64,000 bases of DNA from Faeciplasma gallinarum. Lineage in GTDB: Bacteria; Bacillota; Clostridia; Oscillospirales; Ruminococcaceae. The DNA lies in contig DVIR01000039.1 in NCBI GenBank assembly GCA_018711085.1, positions 7,995-71,994 of the forward strand, read 5' to 3'. This document shows positions 8,045-18,093 of the stretch, in pieces; positions within the stretch are counted from its first letter, which is position 1; the number at the start of each line of letters is the position of its first letter. The position numbers and the translations under genes were made by a program. Under the pieces are notes generated by a model. The model was not told where the DNA came from and searched no databases. It was given only the letters and a program-made list of their open reading frames with translations.

Positions 8045-8896
8045 ACGGCTTCTATGAAGGAAATAAGCCTGAGAATAAAGAGCATCGAGGGCACAAGGCA
8101 AATAACAAAGGCAATGGAGCTTGTGGCGAGACTCAAGCTTTCAAAGGCCTTGGACGGCGCTGAAAAATGCCGCCCGTACTTTTTGGAGCTGCGCCGCACG
8201 TTGAGCGCGGTTGCATCGTCGGGTGCGGCGGTTGATTCGGATTTTTGCCGTGAACCGTCAGCAAAAGAGGACAAAAAGATCTGTATAATAGCTCTGGCGG
8301 GAGATCGCGGGCTTGCGGGAGGATATAACAGCAATCTTTTCAAGGCGTGCGGCGAGTTTTCGCAGGGCAAAAACGTCGAGGTGCTTCCGGTCGGCAAAAA
8401 AGCATGCGAGCACTTTGCAAGGATAGGAGCGGATGTCGTTTCGTCGGAGTATCAGAGCATAGAAAGCATGGACGTCGGCGATGCGCATGATGCGGCAAGG
8501 CTTTTGTGCGGCAGATTCCTCAGCGGGGAGTTTGAGGAGCTTTATTTGATTTACACGCGGTTTGTTTCCATGCTTTCGCAGGTTCCCGCGACAATGAGGC
8601 TCCTGCCTCTTGAAAAGCCGAAAAAGAAAGACACGCAGCCGCCGTACATGCTGATAGAGCCGTCTGCGCAGGCAGTGTTCGATAAGATTGTTCCGGACGG
8701 CGTCGCAGGGCTGATATGGGGCGCGGTTTGCGAATCAAAGGCAAGCGAGTATGCCGCGAGGAGAATAGCAATGGAGAACGCGACATCTAATGCCGACGAC
8801 ATGACAGAACAGCTTCGCCTTGTTTATAACAAAGCGAGAAAGGGCTCTATAACGCGCCAGATAACCGAGATTGTGTCGGGCGCGCAGTCGGAGTGA
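8045..8896 (+). CDS. atpG: F0F1 ATP synthase subunit gamma, probable ACG start
   Basis: Central shaft that couples ring rotation to catalysis. Gamma subunits usually begin Met-Ala-Ser/Gly-Met-Lys-Glu-Ile. Here the codons ACG-GCT-TCT-ATG-AAG-GAA-ATA reproduce that exactly except for ACG in place of the first ATG. GGGAGG (8031-8036) is 8 bases before ACG (8045) but 17 before the first ATG (8054). I therefore prefer ACG as start (283 aa); the fallback is 8054 (280 aa). IKSIEGTRQITKAMELVA and the C-terminal RQITEIVSGA are classic gamma motifs. Confidence 0.93.
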   Translation, partial: TASMKEISLRIKSIEGTRQITKAMELVARLKLSKALDGAEKCRPYFLELRRTLSAVASSGAAVDSDFCREPSAKEDKKICIIALAGDRGLAGGYNSNLFKACGEFSQGKNVEVLPVGKKACEHFARIGADVVSSEYQSIESMDVGDAHDAARLLCGRFLSGEFEELYLIYTRFVSMLSQVPATMRLLPLEKPKKKDTQPPYMLIEPSAQAVFDKIVPDGVAGLIWGAVCESKASEYAARRIAMENATSNADDMTEQLRLVYNKARKGSITRQITEIVSGAQSE

Positions 8897-8922
8897 TAAA
8901 ATAAACCCGAAGGGAAAGTGTT

Positions 8923-10353
8923 ATGGACGCCATGGACAATATAAAGGGAAAAAACACAGGAACCGTCACCCAAATAATCGGACCGGTTCTTGATATACGC
9001 TTTGAGGAGGGAAAACTTCCGGAGCTGAATAACGCCGTCACCATTGACTATGACGGCAGACATATAGTTTTGGAGGTCGCACAGCATATAGGTGACAACG
9101 TCGTAAGATGCATAGCTATGAGCTCTACCGACGGACTCCCGAGGGGGATACCGGCAGTAGACACCATGGGACCGATAACAGTGCCTGTGGGAAGGCACAC
9201 CTTGGGCAGGATGTTTAACCTGCTCGGAGAGCCGATAGACGGCATGCCCGCACCGGACGTTCAGGAGCGTTGGGATATACATCGCCCCGCACCGAGTTTT
9301 GAGGATCAGCAGACTAAAACCGAAATGCTTGAGACGGGCATCAAGGTTGTAGACCTGATCTGCCCGTATGCGAAGGGCGGAAAGATAGGTCTGTTCGGGG
9401 GCGCAGGAGTCGGCAAAACCGTATTGATACAGGAGCTTATAAATAACGTCGCGAAGGAGCACGGCGGAATATCCGTGTTCACCGGCGTAGGAGAGCGCAC
9501 AAGAGAGGGAAACGACCTGTATAACGAGATGAAAGAGTCGGGAGTTCTTTCTAAAACCGCGCTCGTGTACGGACAGATGAACGAGCCGCCGGGGGCGAGA
9601 ATGAGAGTGGGTCTTTCCGGACTTACAATGGCAGAATATTTTAGGGACAGAGAGCATCAGGATGTGCTTTTGTTCATAGACAACATATTCAGATTCACTC
9701 AGGCAGGCTCAGAGGTCTCCGCTCTCTTAGGACGCATGCCCTCAGAGGTGGGATACCAGCCTACACTTGCTACAGAGATGGGAGCGCTTCAGGAGAGGAT
9801 CACCTCCACTAAAAACGGCTCAATAACATCCGTTCAGGCGGTTTACGTCCCTGCCGATGACCTGACAGACCCCGCGCCCGCAACAACTTTTGCGCACCTT
9901 GACGCCACCACCGTTTTGTCGAGGTCTATAGCGTCACTGGGAATATACCCGGCCGTAGACCCGCTTGCGTCAACCTCGAGAATACTCTCCGCCGACATAG
10001 TAGGACAGGAGCATTACAAGACCGCAAGAGACGTCCAAAGGATACTTCAAAGATATAAGGAGCTTCAGGACATAATCGCCATCATGGGAATGGATGAGCT
10101 TTCCGAGGAGGACAAGCTGACCGTTTCGAGGGCGAGAAAGGTTCAAAGGTTCCTGTCCCAGCCGTTTACCGTTGCAGAACAGTTTACCGGCTACACCGGA
10201 AAATACGTGCCTGTCGCGGAAACCGTAAGAGGCTTTAAAGAAATAATCGAGGGCGCGCATGACGACCTGCCCGAATCGGCGTTTTTGTTCGTCGGAACCA
10301 TAGATGAAGCAGTAGAACGCGCCAAAAATTCAGACACCGCCAAAGGCAGCTAA
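8923..10353 (+). CDS. atpD: F0F1 ATP synthase subunit beta
   Basis: Catalytic subunit of F1. The 476 residues include Walker A GGAGVGKT (159-166), GERTREGNDLYNEM with the catalytic glutamate, the Walker B stretch LLFIDNIFRFTQAGSE, and the DELSEED segment that contacts gamma. A GAAGGGAAAG ribosome site lies before the ATG at 8923; another ATG three codons later is also possible. It sits between atpG and atpC as usual. Confidence 0.97.
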   Translation: MDAMDNIKGKNTGTVTQIIGPVLDIRFEEGKLPELNNAVTIDYDGRHIVLEVAQHIGDNVVRCIAMSSTDGLPRGIPAVDTMGPITVPVGRHTLGRMFNLLGEPIDGMPAPDVQERWDIHRPAPSFEDQQTKTEMLETGIKVVDLICPYAKGGKIGLFGGAGVGKTVLIQELINNVAKEHGGISVFTGVGERTREGNDLYNEMKESGVLSKTALVYGQMNEPPGARMRVGLSGLTMAEYFRDREHQDVLLFIDNIFRFTQAGSEVSALLGRMPSEVGYQPTLATEMGALQERITSTKNGSITSVQAVYVPADDLTDPAPATTFAHLDATTVLSRSIASLGIYPAVDPLASTSRILSADIVGQEHYKTARDVQRILQRYKELQDIIAIMGMDELSEEDKLTVSRARKVQRFLSQPFTVAEQFTGYTGKYVPVAETVRGFKEIIEGAHDDLPESAFLFVGTIDEAVERAKNSDTAKGS

Positions 10354-10364
10354 GAAGGTGCGCC

Positions 10365-10790
10365 GTGAGTAATTTTAACAACTTTAATCTTAAAATAATG
10401 ACGCCGGACGGCGTGTTCTATGACGGGAAAGCATACGAGCTTTGCCTTATGACAGTCGATGGGGAGCTTGCGGTGCTTGCGGGTCATATTCCGTATCTGA
10501 CGGCGGTTGGAATGGGCGAGTGCAGAGTGTATGAGGCTCCCGATGCGCCGCCAAGACGCGCTGCCTGCTGCGGCGGAATGCTGACCGTGTCAAAAGAGCA
10601 GGTTGTCCTTGCCCCCGTGACGTTTGAATGGGCGGAGGATATAGACCTTCAAAGGGCAGAGCTTGCGCTCAAAAAGGCTGAAAAGAAAATTCAATCTGCC
10701 GAGACAGACGACGACAAAAGGCTTGCCCAAATGAAATTAAAGCGCGCTCAGGTGCGTATAAAAGCCGCCTCAAACGCAAAAAAAGCATAA
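10365..10790 (+). CDS. atpC: F0F1 ATP synthase subunit epsilon
   Basis: Small regulatory subunit that binds gamma and the c ring. It starts at a GTG (10365) with GAAGGTG just upstream. The 141 residues have the N-terminal beta sandwich (KIMTPDGVFYDG, DGELAVLAGHIPYLTAVGMGE) and a C-terminal charged helical hairpin (AELALKKAEKKIQ). Last gene of the operon, followed directly by a strong terminator. Confidence 0.93.
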   Translation: MSNFNNFNLKIMTPDGVFYDGKAYELCLMTVDGELAVLAGHIPYLTAVGMGECRVYEAPDAPPRRAACCGGMLTVSKEQVVLAPVTFEWAEDIDLQRAELALKKAEKKIQSAETDDDKRLAQMKLKRAQVRIKAASNAKKA

Positions 10791-10794
10791 AAAT

Positions 10795-10827
10795 CCGCTT
10801 CCGCAACAGCTGCGGGAGCGGTTTTTT
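10795..10827 (+). terminator. Terminator of the ATP synthase operon
   Basis: CCGCTTCCGCA pairs with TGCGGGAGCGG (10795-10821), followed by six T. It lies just past the atpC stop, between the convergent atp and sbc operons. Confidence 0.9.
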
Positions 10828-10839
10828 ATCTTCAGCTGC

Positions 10840-13605
10840 TCACCCGAGGTCAATTCTGGCATACGAGCCGCAGAACTTGTCCTTTGTCACTATTATTTTT
10901 TTGTCTATTCTGCGTCGCAGAGCCTCCACGTGCGAGATTATGCCCACAAGTCTGCTTTCATTGCCGAGACTTATGAGCGTGTCCATGGCCGAATCGAGCG
11001 ACTGCTCGTCAAGCGAGCCGAATCCCTCGTCTACAAACATCGTGTCAAGCTTTATGCCGCCTGCTCCCGACATTATCTCGTCGGACAGCCCTAAAGCAAG
11101 GGCGAGCGACGCCTTAAACGATTCTCCGCCCGAAAGGGTCCTGACGCTCCTGTCCGCACCCGTGTAGTGGTCGGTCACATCCAGCTCAAGTCCCGATTTT
11201 GCCTGCTTGTTCAGGGCTTCGCGGCTCCTTTTCAGCTCGTACTGCCCGTCGGTCATCCTCATCAGGTGGACGTTTGCGCGGTGAATTATCCTGTCAAAGT
11301 AAGTGGCCTGAACGTATGCCTCAAGGCTCATCTTTTCCCGCCCCGACAGATTTCCGTTTACCGTGTCCGAAAGATTTTTTGCGTCGGCGGTGTGTATTTG
11401 CTCCGAAGCAAGCTTTTTTACCGATTCCCTCAGCCCGATGTAGGACTTTCTGTTTGCGGCTGATTTCTCGCCCAAAGTCGAAATGCTCTCCTCAATTGCC
11501 GAAAGGGCAGCGTCAAGCTCGGATTTTTTTGCGCTTAAATCCTCCGCCGATGCTTTGCTCTCGCTTTCCGATATGGCCTTTTCCAAAGATGCCGCGGTGT
11601 CCTTGCAGGACTGCATCTGTGAGAGCGCATCGGAATACGCCTTTTTCGCCTCGTCTATCGCCGCCTTTGCACTGCTTATCTTGTTCTCAAGGGCGCTCAC
11701 CGCGCGGCTTGCCTCCTCAAGCGACGGGTACCTGAGCTTCTGCGCGGTCTTTTGAGCAGTCAGACGCAGCTCAACAGCCTTCTCACGCAGCGCCGACAGC
11801 TCGTCGTTTAGCGCCTTTGCGCCCTCCTCGCATTCCTTTTGCATTTTTTCATACTCCGGAGCGTTTTGCATCAGCTTTTGAGCCACGGCAAGGTTTTTCT
11901 CGGCTGCATCCCGTCGGGATTTTATGTCCTCAAGCCTTTTGTCCTCTTCGGCAAGCCTTTGTGCGATGACCGCGGATATGCCTCTCAGTTCTTTAGTGTT
12001 CAGCACCGATTCGCACCTGTCCTGCGCGGATGCATACATGGCGTCAAAGCTTCCCTTGAGCGAATGCGCCTTTTGAGCCGCATCCCGCTTTTTCTCATCA
12101 AGCTTGTTCAGCGCATCCCGACTTTCGTTGACCTGCGCTTCCGTGGGGGCATTTTCGCTCAGATGCGCCGGCTGAGGGTGTGAAATGGAGCCGCATACCG
12201 GACATTTTTCTCCCTCTTTCAGCTCTCTTGCAAGTACTCCCGCGCTGTTGTCAAGATACGCCCTTTGCATCTTCTCAAAGCTGTCCCTTGCCTTTGCATA
12301 CTTGTCGTCCGCCTCAATGTATTCGTTTTTAGCCTGACGCAGCTTGACGGTTATTGCGTTCAGGCTGTCCACCACGTCTTTAAGCTCGCTTATGCTCTTT
12401 CGGTTGGTCTGCGCAAGCGCCTGCGCAGCCTTTGCGGCCTCAAGCTCCGATTCGTATCCCTTTGCCGCCGATACCGCCCTCTCGGACGCCGCAATGGCGT
12501 CTTTTAGCTTTTCGAGCTTTTTGCTCAGCGCATCCTGCTCAAGCTCCTTTTTCTTTATCTGCCCGTCGTTGAGCGCAGACTCCTTCAGCGCCTTTTCATG
12601 CTCGTCGTAGAGCTTTAGCTCCTCCTTTTGGGCGGCAGCCTGCGCTCTCATTTCAGAGAGTTTTTCCTGCGCCGCATCCGCCTGCTCGTCCCTCTTTTTA
12701 AGTGTCGGCAGCTCGCCGCTTAGCTTTTCAAGCTTCTGCATGCACGCCTTAAGCTCGTCGTTCAGCGCCTTCACATGCTCGGCGGCGCCGAGCTTTTTGT
12801 TCAGCTCCGCGCTTTCTTCTTTGAGCGCTTTGTGCTTTATTTCAAGCTCCGATTTTGTCTGCTCGTCCGACGCGACAGCCTTTTCTATTATAGCAAGCGC
12901 GCGTTCGAAGTCGCGGTTTTCGGCATACTTTTCGGCAAGTTCGCGGTTTTGCCCGTCAAGCTCCGCCATTTCAAGATACTGCGCACATGACAAAGACAAC
13001 TGCGTGCAGGAGTATGCAAGCTCCGACGCCTTTTTCTTGACGTCGTCCTGAAATTTCTGATACATATCCGTTTTGAAGATTTTTCTGAATATCACAGACC
13101 GCTCCTGCGTCGTTGCAAGTATCAGCTTTAAAAAGTCGCCCTGCGCTATCATGGCTATCTGGACAAACTGGTTTTTGTCCAGTCCTATTATGCGCTCTAT
13201 TTCCTTTGTGACATAGCTTGCCTTTGAAAGGGGAGGGGTGCCGTCGGAATATGTCAGGACTGCGTCTGCAGGACGGGTTGTCATTCCGCCGCCGCGCTTT
13301 GGGCGGAGGTATTCGGGGCTTCTTCTTACGGTGTACGTCTTGTCGCGGTATGAAAATTCAAGCTCTACGTATGTCGGCGTGTCGCTTTGGGCGTATTTGC
13401 TCCGAAAAAGCGTCGAGTCGTTTCTCACGCCTCCGCTTGCCTGACCGTAAAGGGCGTATGTAATGGCGTCAAATATTGTTGTCTTTCCCGCTCCGGTGTC
13501 GCCGGTTATAAGATACACGCCTTTGTCGCCGAGTGTGCTGAGGTCTAAAACCGTCTTGTCGGCATACGGTCCGAAGCCGCATATGGTGAGTTTAAGCGGT
13601 CTCAT
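10840..13605 (-). CDS. sbcC: SbcC, ATPase subunit of the SbcCD nuclease
   Basis: Rad50-like SMC-type ATPase that works with SbcD to cut DNA hairpins and blocked ends. The 921 residues show the full plan: N-terminal Walker A GDTGAGKTT (35-43), two long Ala/Glu/Lys coiled-coil arms, a zinc hook CPVC near 467-470, and the C-terminal ABC signature LSGGESFKASLALALG with Walker B MFVDEGFGSLD. It overlaps sbcD by four bases and is transcribed after it. Confidence 0.95.
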   Translation of the reverse strand: MRPLKLTICGFGPYADKTVLDLSTLGDKGVYLITGDTGAGKTTIFDAITYALYGQASGGVRNDSTLFRSKYAQSDTPTYVELEFSYRDKTYTVRRSPEYLRPKRGGGMTTRPADAVLTYSDGTPPLSKASYVTKEIERIIGLDKNQFVQIAMIAQGDFLKLILATTQERSVIFRKIFKTDMYQKFQDDVKKKASELAYSCTQLSLSCAQYLEMAELDGQNRELAEKYAENRDFERALAIIEKAVASDEQTKSELEIKHKALKEESAELNKKLGAAEHVKALNDELKACMQKLEKLSGELPTLKKRDEQADAAQEKLSEMRAQAAAQKEELKLYDEHEKALKESALNDGQIKKKELEQDALSKKLEKLKDAIAASERAVSAAKGYESELEAAKAAQALAQTNRKSISELKDVVDSLNAITVKLRQAKNEYIEADDKYAKARDSFEKMQRAYLDNSAGVLARELKEGEKCPVCGSISHPQPAHLSENAPTEAQVNESRDALNKLDEKKRDAAQKAHSLKGSFDAMYASAQDRCESVLNTKELRGISAVIAQRLAEEDKRLEDIKSRRDAAEKNLAVAQKLMQNAPEYEKMQKECEEGAKALNDELSALREKAVELRLTAQKTAQKLRYPSLEEASRAVSALENKISSAKAAIDEAKKAYSDALSQMQSCKDTAASLEKAISESESKASAEDLSAKKSELDAALSAIEESISTLGEKSAANRKSYIGLRESVKKLASEQIHTADAKNLSDTVNGNLSGREKMSLEAYVQATYFDRIIHRANVHLMRMTDGQYELKRSREALNKQAKSGLELDVTDHYTGADRSVRTLSGGESFKASLALALGLSDEIMSGAGGIKLDTMFVDEGFGSLDEQSLDSAMDTLISLGNESRLVGIISHVEALRRRIDKKIIVTKDKFCGSYARIDLG

Positions 13606-14774
13606 GATTCCTCCTTGTTTTCAGGCATGGGCGGCTGCGCATCCTCGCCGTCCCGCAGCTTTTTCAAAGTGTCTTTTATAATTTGCGTTTGATATTCGTT
13701 CGGCAAAACGCTGTTTTGCATCTTGAAAAACTCCGATATAAGCTCCTCCGGACTTTTCATCTTTACTTCCGACGGTATGTCAAGCTGAGCTGTTGTGCGG
13801 GTTCTCACGTTGTCGTAGTCGAGCTTTAGAATGTTTGGGTATATGGAGCGGAGCTTTCCTATTGCGTTAGGAACATCGTCTTCGTCGGTGAGGGTTATGT
13901 ATACGTAGTCGTCAAGCTTTGTGCCCTTGTAGTTTTCAAGCAGCGTAAGCTGAGCATACTCGCCCTTTATGTGCCGCAGGTCGTGAAGGGGAGTAAGCGG
14001 CAGACTCTTGACGCTGACGCAGCCCTTTTTCATTACATCGACTATGAGCGCGCACTTGTTGCCGCGTATCTCGGAAAACGAGTATTTCAGGGGCGAGCCG
14101 CAGTATCTTATAAATTCCGAACCTGCCCTCTGCGGGGAGTGCAGGTGCCCCAAGGCGACGTAGTCAAACGCCGCAAGCGCATCCGGACCGACGCTGTCTG
14201 AGCCGCCTGCGCTCAAGTCCTCCGAATCACTTCTTTGCGAGCCTGCGACAAACTGGTGTGCTATGAGGATGTTTCTCTTTGACGGGTCTACGTTCATGGC
14301 TGATATTGCAAAGCGCACCGCCTCGTCTGTCGTTGCCGCCTCGCACTCTTCATGTGCAAACCTCACTGACGACGGCTTGACAAACGGGAGCATGTACACA
14401 CAAATCTCGCCCTCTTCATCCCGCAAAACAACCGGCTCGTACGCCCCGCCGTACGTTCCCCTAAGGTAAACTCCGGAGTTTTTCATCAGCGATGCGCCGA
14501 ACTCAAGACGCCTTTGGGAGTCGTGGTTTCCGCTTATTATGAATATTTTTTTGCCGCTGTCGGCAAGCCTAGTTATAAACCTGTCAAACATCGAAACCGC
14601 TTCTGCCGGCGGGACGGCGGTGTCGTAAACATCGCCTGCAATTATCACCGCATCTGCATTTTCGCTGTCCGCAATGCCTGCAAGCTCGGACAAAATGTAT
14701 TCCTGATCCTTAGCAAGCGGCATTTCGCCCAGCCGCTTGCCAAGGTGAAGGTCTGATAGATGTAAAAACCGCAT
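13602..14774 (-). CDS. sbcD: SbcD, nuclease subunit of the SbcCD nuclease
   Basis: Mre11-like Mn2+-dependent exo- and endonuclease. The 390 residues start with the metallophosphoesterase motif HLSDLHLGKRL and continue with VIIAGDVYD, IISGNHDS and YVALGHLHSPQ, all carrying metal ligands. It is the first gene of the sbcDC pair, directly behind its own promoter at 14807-14835. Confidence 0.94.
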   Translation of the reverse strand: MRFLHLSDLHLGKRLGEMPLAKDQEYILSELAGIADSENADAVIIAGDVYDTAVPPAEAVSMFDRFITRLADSGKKIFIISGNHDSQRRLEFGASLMKNSGVYLRGTYGGAYEPVVLRDEEGEICVYMLPFVKPSSVRFAHEECEAATTDEAVRFAISAMNVDPSKRNILIAHQFVAGSQRSDSEDLSAGGSDSVGPDALAAFDYVALGHLHSPQRAGSEFIRYCGSPLKYSFSEIRGNKCALIVDVMKKGCVSVKSLPLTPLHDLRHIKGEYAQLTLLENYKGTKLDDYVYITLTDEDDVPNAIGKLRSIYPNILKLDYDNVRTRTTAQLDIPSEVKMKSPEELISEFFKMQNSVLPNEYQTQIIKDTLKKLRDGEDAQPPMPENKEES

Positions 14775-14806
14775 TTTTAACCTCTCACAATGTAAATTAC
14801 GATATA

Positions 14807-14835
14807 ATTGTACCGCATTGTCATCGGGATTTCAA
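14807..14835 (-). promoter_or_regulatory. Promoter of sbcDC
   Basis: TTGAAA (14830-14835), 17-bp spacer, TACAAT (14807-14812) on the minus strand, just downstream of the carB terminator. Confidence 0.72.
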
Positions 14836-14840
14836 CAATA

Positions 14841-14886
14841 AGAAAGAGCCCTTTGGCTGATTTGCTCAGCCGTCGGGCCCTTTTTG
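14841..14886 (-). terminator. Terminator after carB
   Basis: A long stem built from GGGCC(C) and GGCTGA with their complements, flanked on the plus strand by T5 and on the minus strand by TTTCTT. It separates the pur-car operon from sbcDC and could work in both directions. Confidence 0.8.
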
Positions 14887-14907
14887 CTGTATATATGGTT
14901 GGTTGTG

Positions 14908-17900
14908 TTATGCGTCTATGGTGGATATGCTCGGGATGATTTCTTCAAGCACATCCAAAACTATCTTTACGGTGTCCAGTGAGGTGAACATGGTGACTCC
15001 GTTCTGAACCGCGCATCTTCTTATAGCTACGCCGTCCTCATAGTGAACGCCCGAAAGTATTGCACGGGTGTTAATGATGTAGCTGACGTATCCTGCGCGA
15101 ATCGACTGAAGTATCTCGTCGCTGCCCTCGCTGAGCTTTCCTTTGACTCTTGTGCGTATGCCATGTTTTTTGAGGAAGTTTGCGGTGCCGAGCGTGGCTT
15201 CAATGTTGAAACCGAGGTTGTAGAACCTTCTTATGAGCGGCAAAGCCTCCTCCTTGTCCTCGTCGGCTATCGTGACAACTACCGTTCCGTACTCCTTCAT
15301 CTTTATTCCGGACGCCTGCAGCGCCTTGTAAAGCGCACGGTTGAGCTTGTCGTCATATCCTATAGCCTCACCGGTGGATTTCATCTCCGGCGAGAGGTAT
15401 GCATCCATTCCCGAGAGCTTCTCAAAGGAGAACGCGGGCGCCTTTACGTACCACCTTGTCTTGTCCTTAGGACGCATTTCGGTTATGCCCTGGCTCTCAA
15501 GGCTTTCGCCGAGCATTACCTTTGTCGCAATCTTGACAAGGTTTATGCCTGTCGATTTTGAAAGGAAGGGAACGCTTCTTGAGGCTCTGGGGTTGACCTC
15601 TATTACATACACATTGTCATTTGAGTCAACTATGAACTGGATGTTAAACAGTCCGACTATGCCTATGCCTATTCCTAAGCGTGTTGTGTAGTCTGCAATG
15701 GTGTCCTTGACCTTCTCGGAGATGGTGAACGGCGGATAAACGCTCATGCTGTCGCCCGAGTGTACGCCCGTTCTCTCTACAAGCTCCATTATTCCGGGTA
15801 TGAACACCTTCTCGCCGTCGCATATTGCATCGACCTCGACTTCTTTTCCGACAATGTACTTGTCTACAAGCACCGGCTTGTCCTCGTCGATTTCAACGGC
15901 GTTCTTGAGGTAGTGGCGGAGCATCTGCTCGTTTGCGACTATCTCCATAGCCCTTCCGCCCAAAACAAACGACGGTCTTACAAGAACAGGGTATCCTATT
16001 CTTTCTGCGGCGGCAACTCCGCTCTCTATGTCGGTAACCGCCTCGCCCTTGGGGTTGGGTATGTTGAGCGACTTTATGACTTCGTCAAACGCATCGCGGT
16101 TTTCAGCCTTCTCTATTCCCACGCAGTCGGTGCCTATTATCTTGACTCCGCGCCTTGTAAGAGGCTCCGCAAGGTTTACGGCCGTCTGTCCGCCGAGTGT
16201 AGCTATTACTCCCTCCGGCTTCTCAAGCTCTATTATGTTCATTACATCCTCTACCGTCAGCGGCTCAAAATAGAGCTTGTCGGCGGTGGTGTAGTCGGTT
16301 GAAACGGTTTCGGGGTTGTTGTTTATTACTATGGCCTCGTAACCCGCATCCCTTATTGCGTGTATTGCATGAACGGTGGAGTAGTCAAACTCTACGCCCT
16401 GACCTATTCTTATCGGGCCGGAACCTAAGACGATTATCTTTTTCCTGTCTGAAACTATCGACTCGTTTTCGTCCTCGTATGTGGAGTAGAAGTAGGGGAC
16501 ATAGCTTTCAAACTCGCTCGCACAGGTGTCTATCATCTTGTACACCGGGAATATTCCGAGCTTGCGCCTAAGCTCGTACACCTCGTCCTCCGATATTCCC
16601 CAAAGCTCGGCTATATACGAATCGGAGAATCCTGACTTCTTGGCCTCGCGCAGCATGTCTATCGAACCCGGGTTTTGCTCAAGCTCCTTTTCAAGGTCAA
16701 CTATCTTTTTGATCTTGTCGAGGAAGAACATGTCTATCTGGGTTACGTCGCATATTCTCGAATGGTCTACGCCCATCCACATGAGCTGAGATATTGCATA
16801 TATTCTGTCGTCGGTGCCGTCCTTGATGTAGTCTAAGAGCTGGTCAACCGTCATGTGCTCGGAATCAAACTTCGCCATGTGTATGTGGTTCTTGCCGTCC
16901 TCAAGAGAGCGTATCGCCTTGAGCAGGCTTTCCTCAAGCGTTCTTCCCACGCTCATGACCTCGCCCGTCGCCTTCATCTGGGTGGAGAGGACGTTTGAGG
17001 CGGTGGTGAACTTGTCAAACGGGAATCTGGGCATCTTTGTGACGACATAGTCGAGCGTCGGCTCAAAGCATGCGGGCGTGTTGGCAAGCTGAATCTCGTC
17101 GAGGTTCATTCCGACTGCTATCTTTGCGGACACTCTTGCTATGGGGTATCCGCTCGCCTTTGATGCAAGCGCGGAAGAGCGTGAAACTCTCGGGTTTACC
17201 TCTATTACGTAGTACTTAAACGACTGCGGGTCCAATGCAAACTGCACGTTGCAGCCGCCCTTTACCTTGAGCGCGCGTATTATCTTGAGCGCGCTGTCTC
17301 TTAGCATGTGGTACTCTTTGTTTGTGAGGGTCTGGCTGGGCGCTACAACTATCGAGTCGCCGGTGTGTATTCCGACGGGGTCGAGGTTTTCCATGTTACA
17401 TACCGTTATTGCGGTGTCGTTCGCATCGCGCATAACCTCGTACTCTATCTCCTTGTAGCCCTTTATGCTCTTTTCAACGAGAACCTGATGAACAGGGGAG
17501 AGGGCAAGTGCGTTCTTCATCATCTCACGCATCTCGTCCGGATTGTTTGCAAAGCCTCCGCCCGTTCCGCCGAGCGTGAACGCCGGACGAAGGATTACGG
17601 GGTAGCCTATCTTCTCCGCCGCCTCAAGCGCTTCCTCAACGCTGTACGTTATCTGAGAGGGGACGACCGGCTCGCCGATTCTTTGGCAAAGCTCCTTGAA
17701 AAGCTCTCTGTCCTCTGCCATCTCTATGCTCTCGGCATCGGTCCCCAAAAGCTCTATTTCGCACTCCTTGAGCACGCCTTTCTTGTAAAGCTGCATCGCA
17801 AGGTTGAGTCCCGTCTGTCCGCCTATTCCGGGGACGATGGCGTCGGGACGCTCGTAGCGGCATATCCGTGCGACAAACTCAAGCGTCAGCGGCTCCATGT

Positions 17901-18093
17901 ACACCTTGTCCGCTATTGAGGTGTCGGTCATGATGGTGGCGGGGTTTGAGTTTACGAGTATTACTTCGTAGCCCTCTTCCTTCAGCGCAAGACATGCCTG
18001 TGTGCCGGCGTAGTCAAACTCTGCCGCCTGGCCTATGACTATAGGACCTGAGCCTATGACAAGAACTTTCTTTATGTCTGTGCGTTTAGGCAT
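14908..18093 (-). CDS. carB: Carbamoyl-phosphate synthase large subunit
   Basis: Makes carbamoyl phosphate from bicarbonate, ammonia delivered by CarA, and two ATP, feeding arginine and pyrimidine synthesis. The 1061 residues contain two homologous ATP-grasp halves (from about 1 and 550), each with GSGPI(V/R)IGQ and a metal-binding VIEVNPR(V/A)SRS, then the MGS-like allosteric domain (GVTMFTSLDTVKI at the end). It overlaps carA by eight bases. It is last in an operon with purC, purB, purA and carA. Confidence 0.96.
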   Translation of the reverse strand: MPKRTDIKKVLVIGSGPIVIGQAAEFDYAGTQACLALKEEGYEVILVNSNPATIMTDTSIADKVYMEPLTLEFVARICRYERPDAIVPGIGGQTGLNLAMQLYKKGVLKECEIELLGTDAESIEMAEDRELFKELCQRIGEPVVPSQITYSVEEALEAAEKIGYPVILRPAFTLGGTGGGFANNPDEMREMMKNALALSPVHQVLVEKSIKGYKEIEYEVMRDANDTAITVCNMENLDPVGIHTGDSIVVAPSQTLTNKEYHMLRDSALKIIRALKVKGGCNVQFALDPQSFKYYVIEVNPRVSRSSALASKASGYPIARVSAKIAVGMNLDEIQLANTPACFEPTLDYVVTKMPRFPFDKFTTASNVLSTQMKATGEVMSVGRTLEESLLKAIRSLEDGKNHIHMAKFDSEHMTVDQLLDYIKDGTDDRIYAISQLMWMGVDHSRICDVTQIDMFFLDKIKKIVDLEKELEQNPGSIDMLREAKKSGFSDSYIAELWGISEDEVYELRRKLGIFPVYKMIDTCASEFESYVPYFYSTYEDENESIVSDRKKIIVLGSGPIRIGQGVEFDYSTVHAIHAIRDAGYEAIVINNNPETVSTDYTTADKLYFEPLTVEDVMNIIELEKPEGVIATLGGQTAVNLAEPLTRRGVKIIGTDCVGIEKAENRDAFDEVIKSLNIPNPKGEAVTDIESGVAAAERIGYPVLVRPSFVLGGRAMEIVANEQMLRHYLKNAVEIDEDKPVLVDKYIVGKEVEVDAICDGEKVFIPGIMELVERTGVHSGDSMSVYPPFTISEKVKDTIADYTTRLGIGIGIVGLFNIQFIVDSNDNVYVIEVNPRASRSVPFLSKSTGINLVKIATKVMLGESLESQGITEMRPKDKTRWYVKAPAFSFEKLSGMDAYLSPEMKSTGEAIGYDDKLNRALYKALQASGIKMKEYGTVVVTIADEDKEEALPLIRRFYNLGFNIEATLGTANFLKKHGIRTRVKGKLSEGSDEILQSIRAGYVSYIINTRAILSGVHYEDGVAIRRCAVQNGVTMFTSLDTVKIVLDVLEEIIPSISTIDA

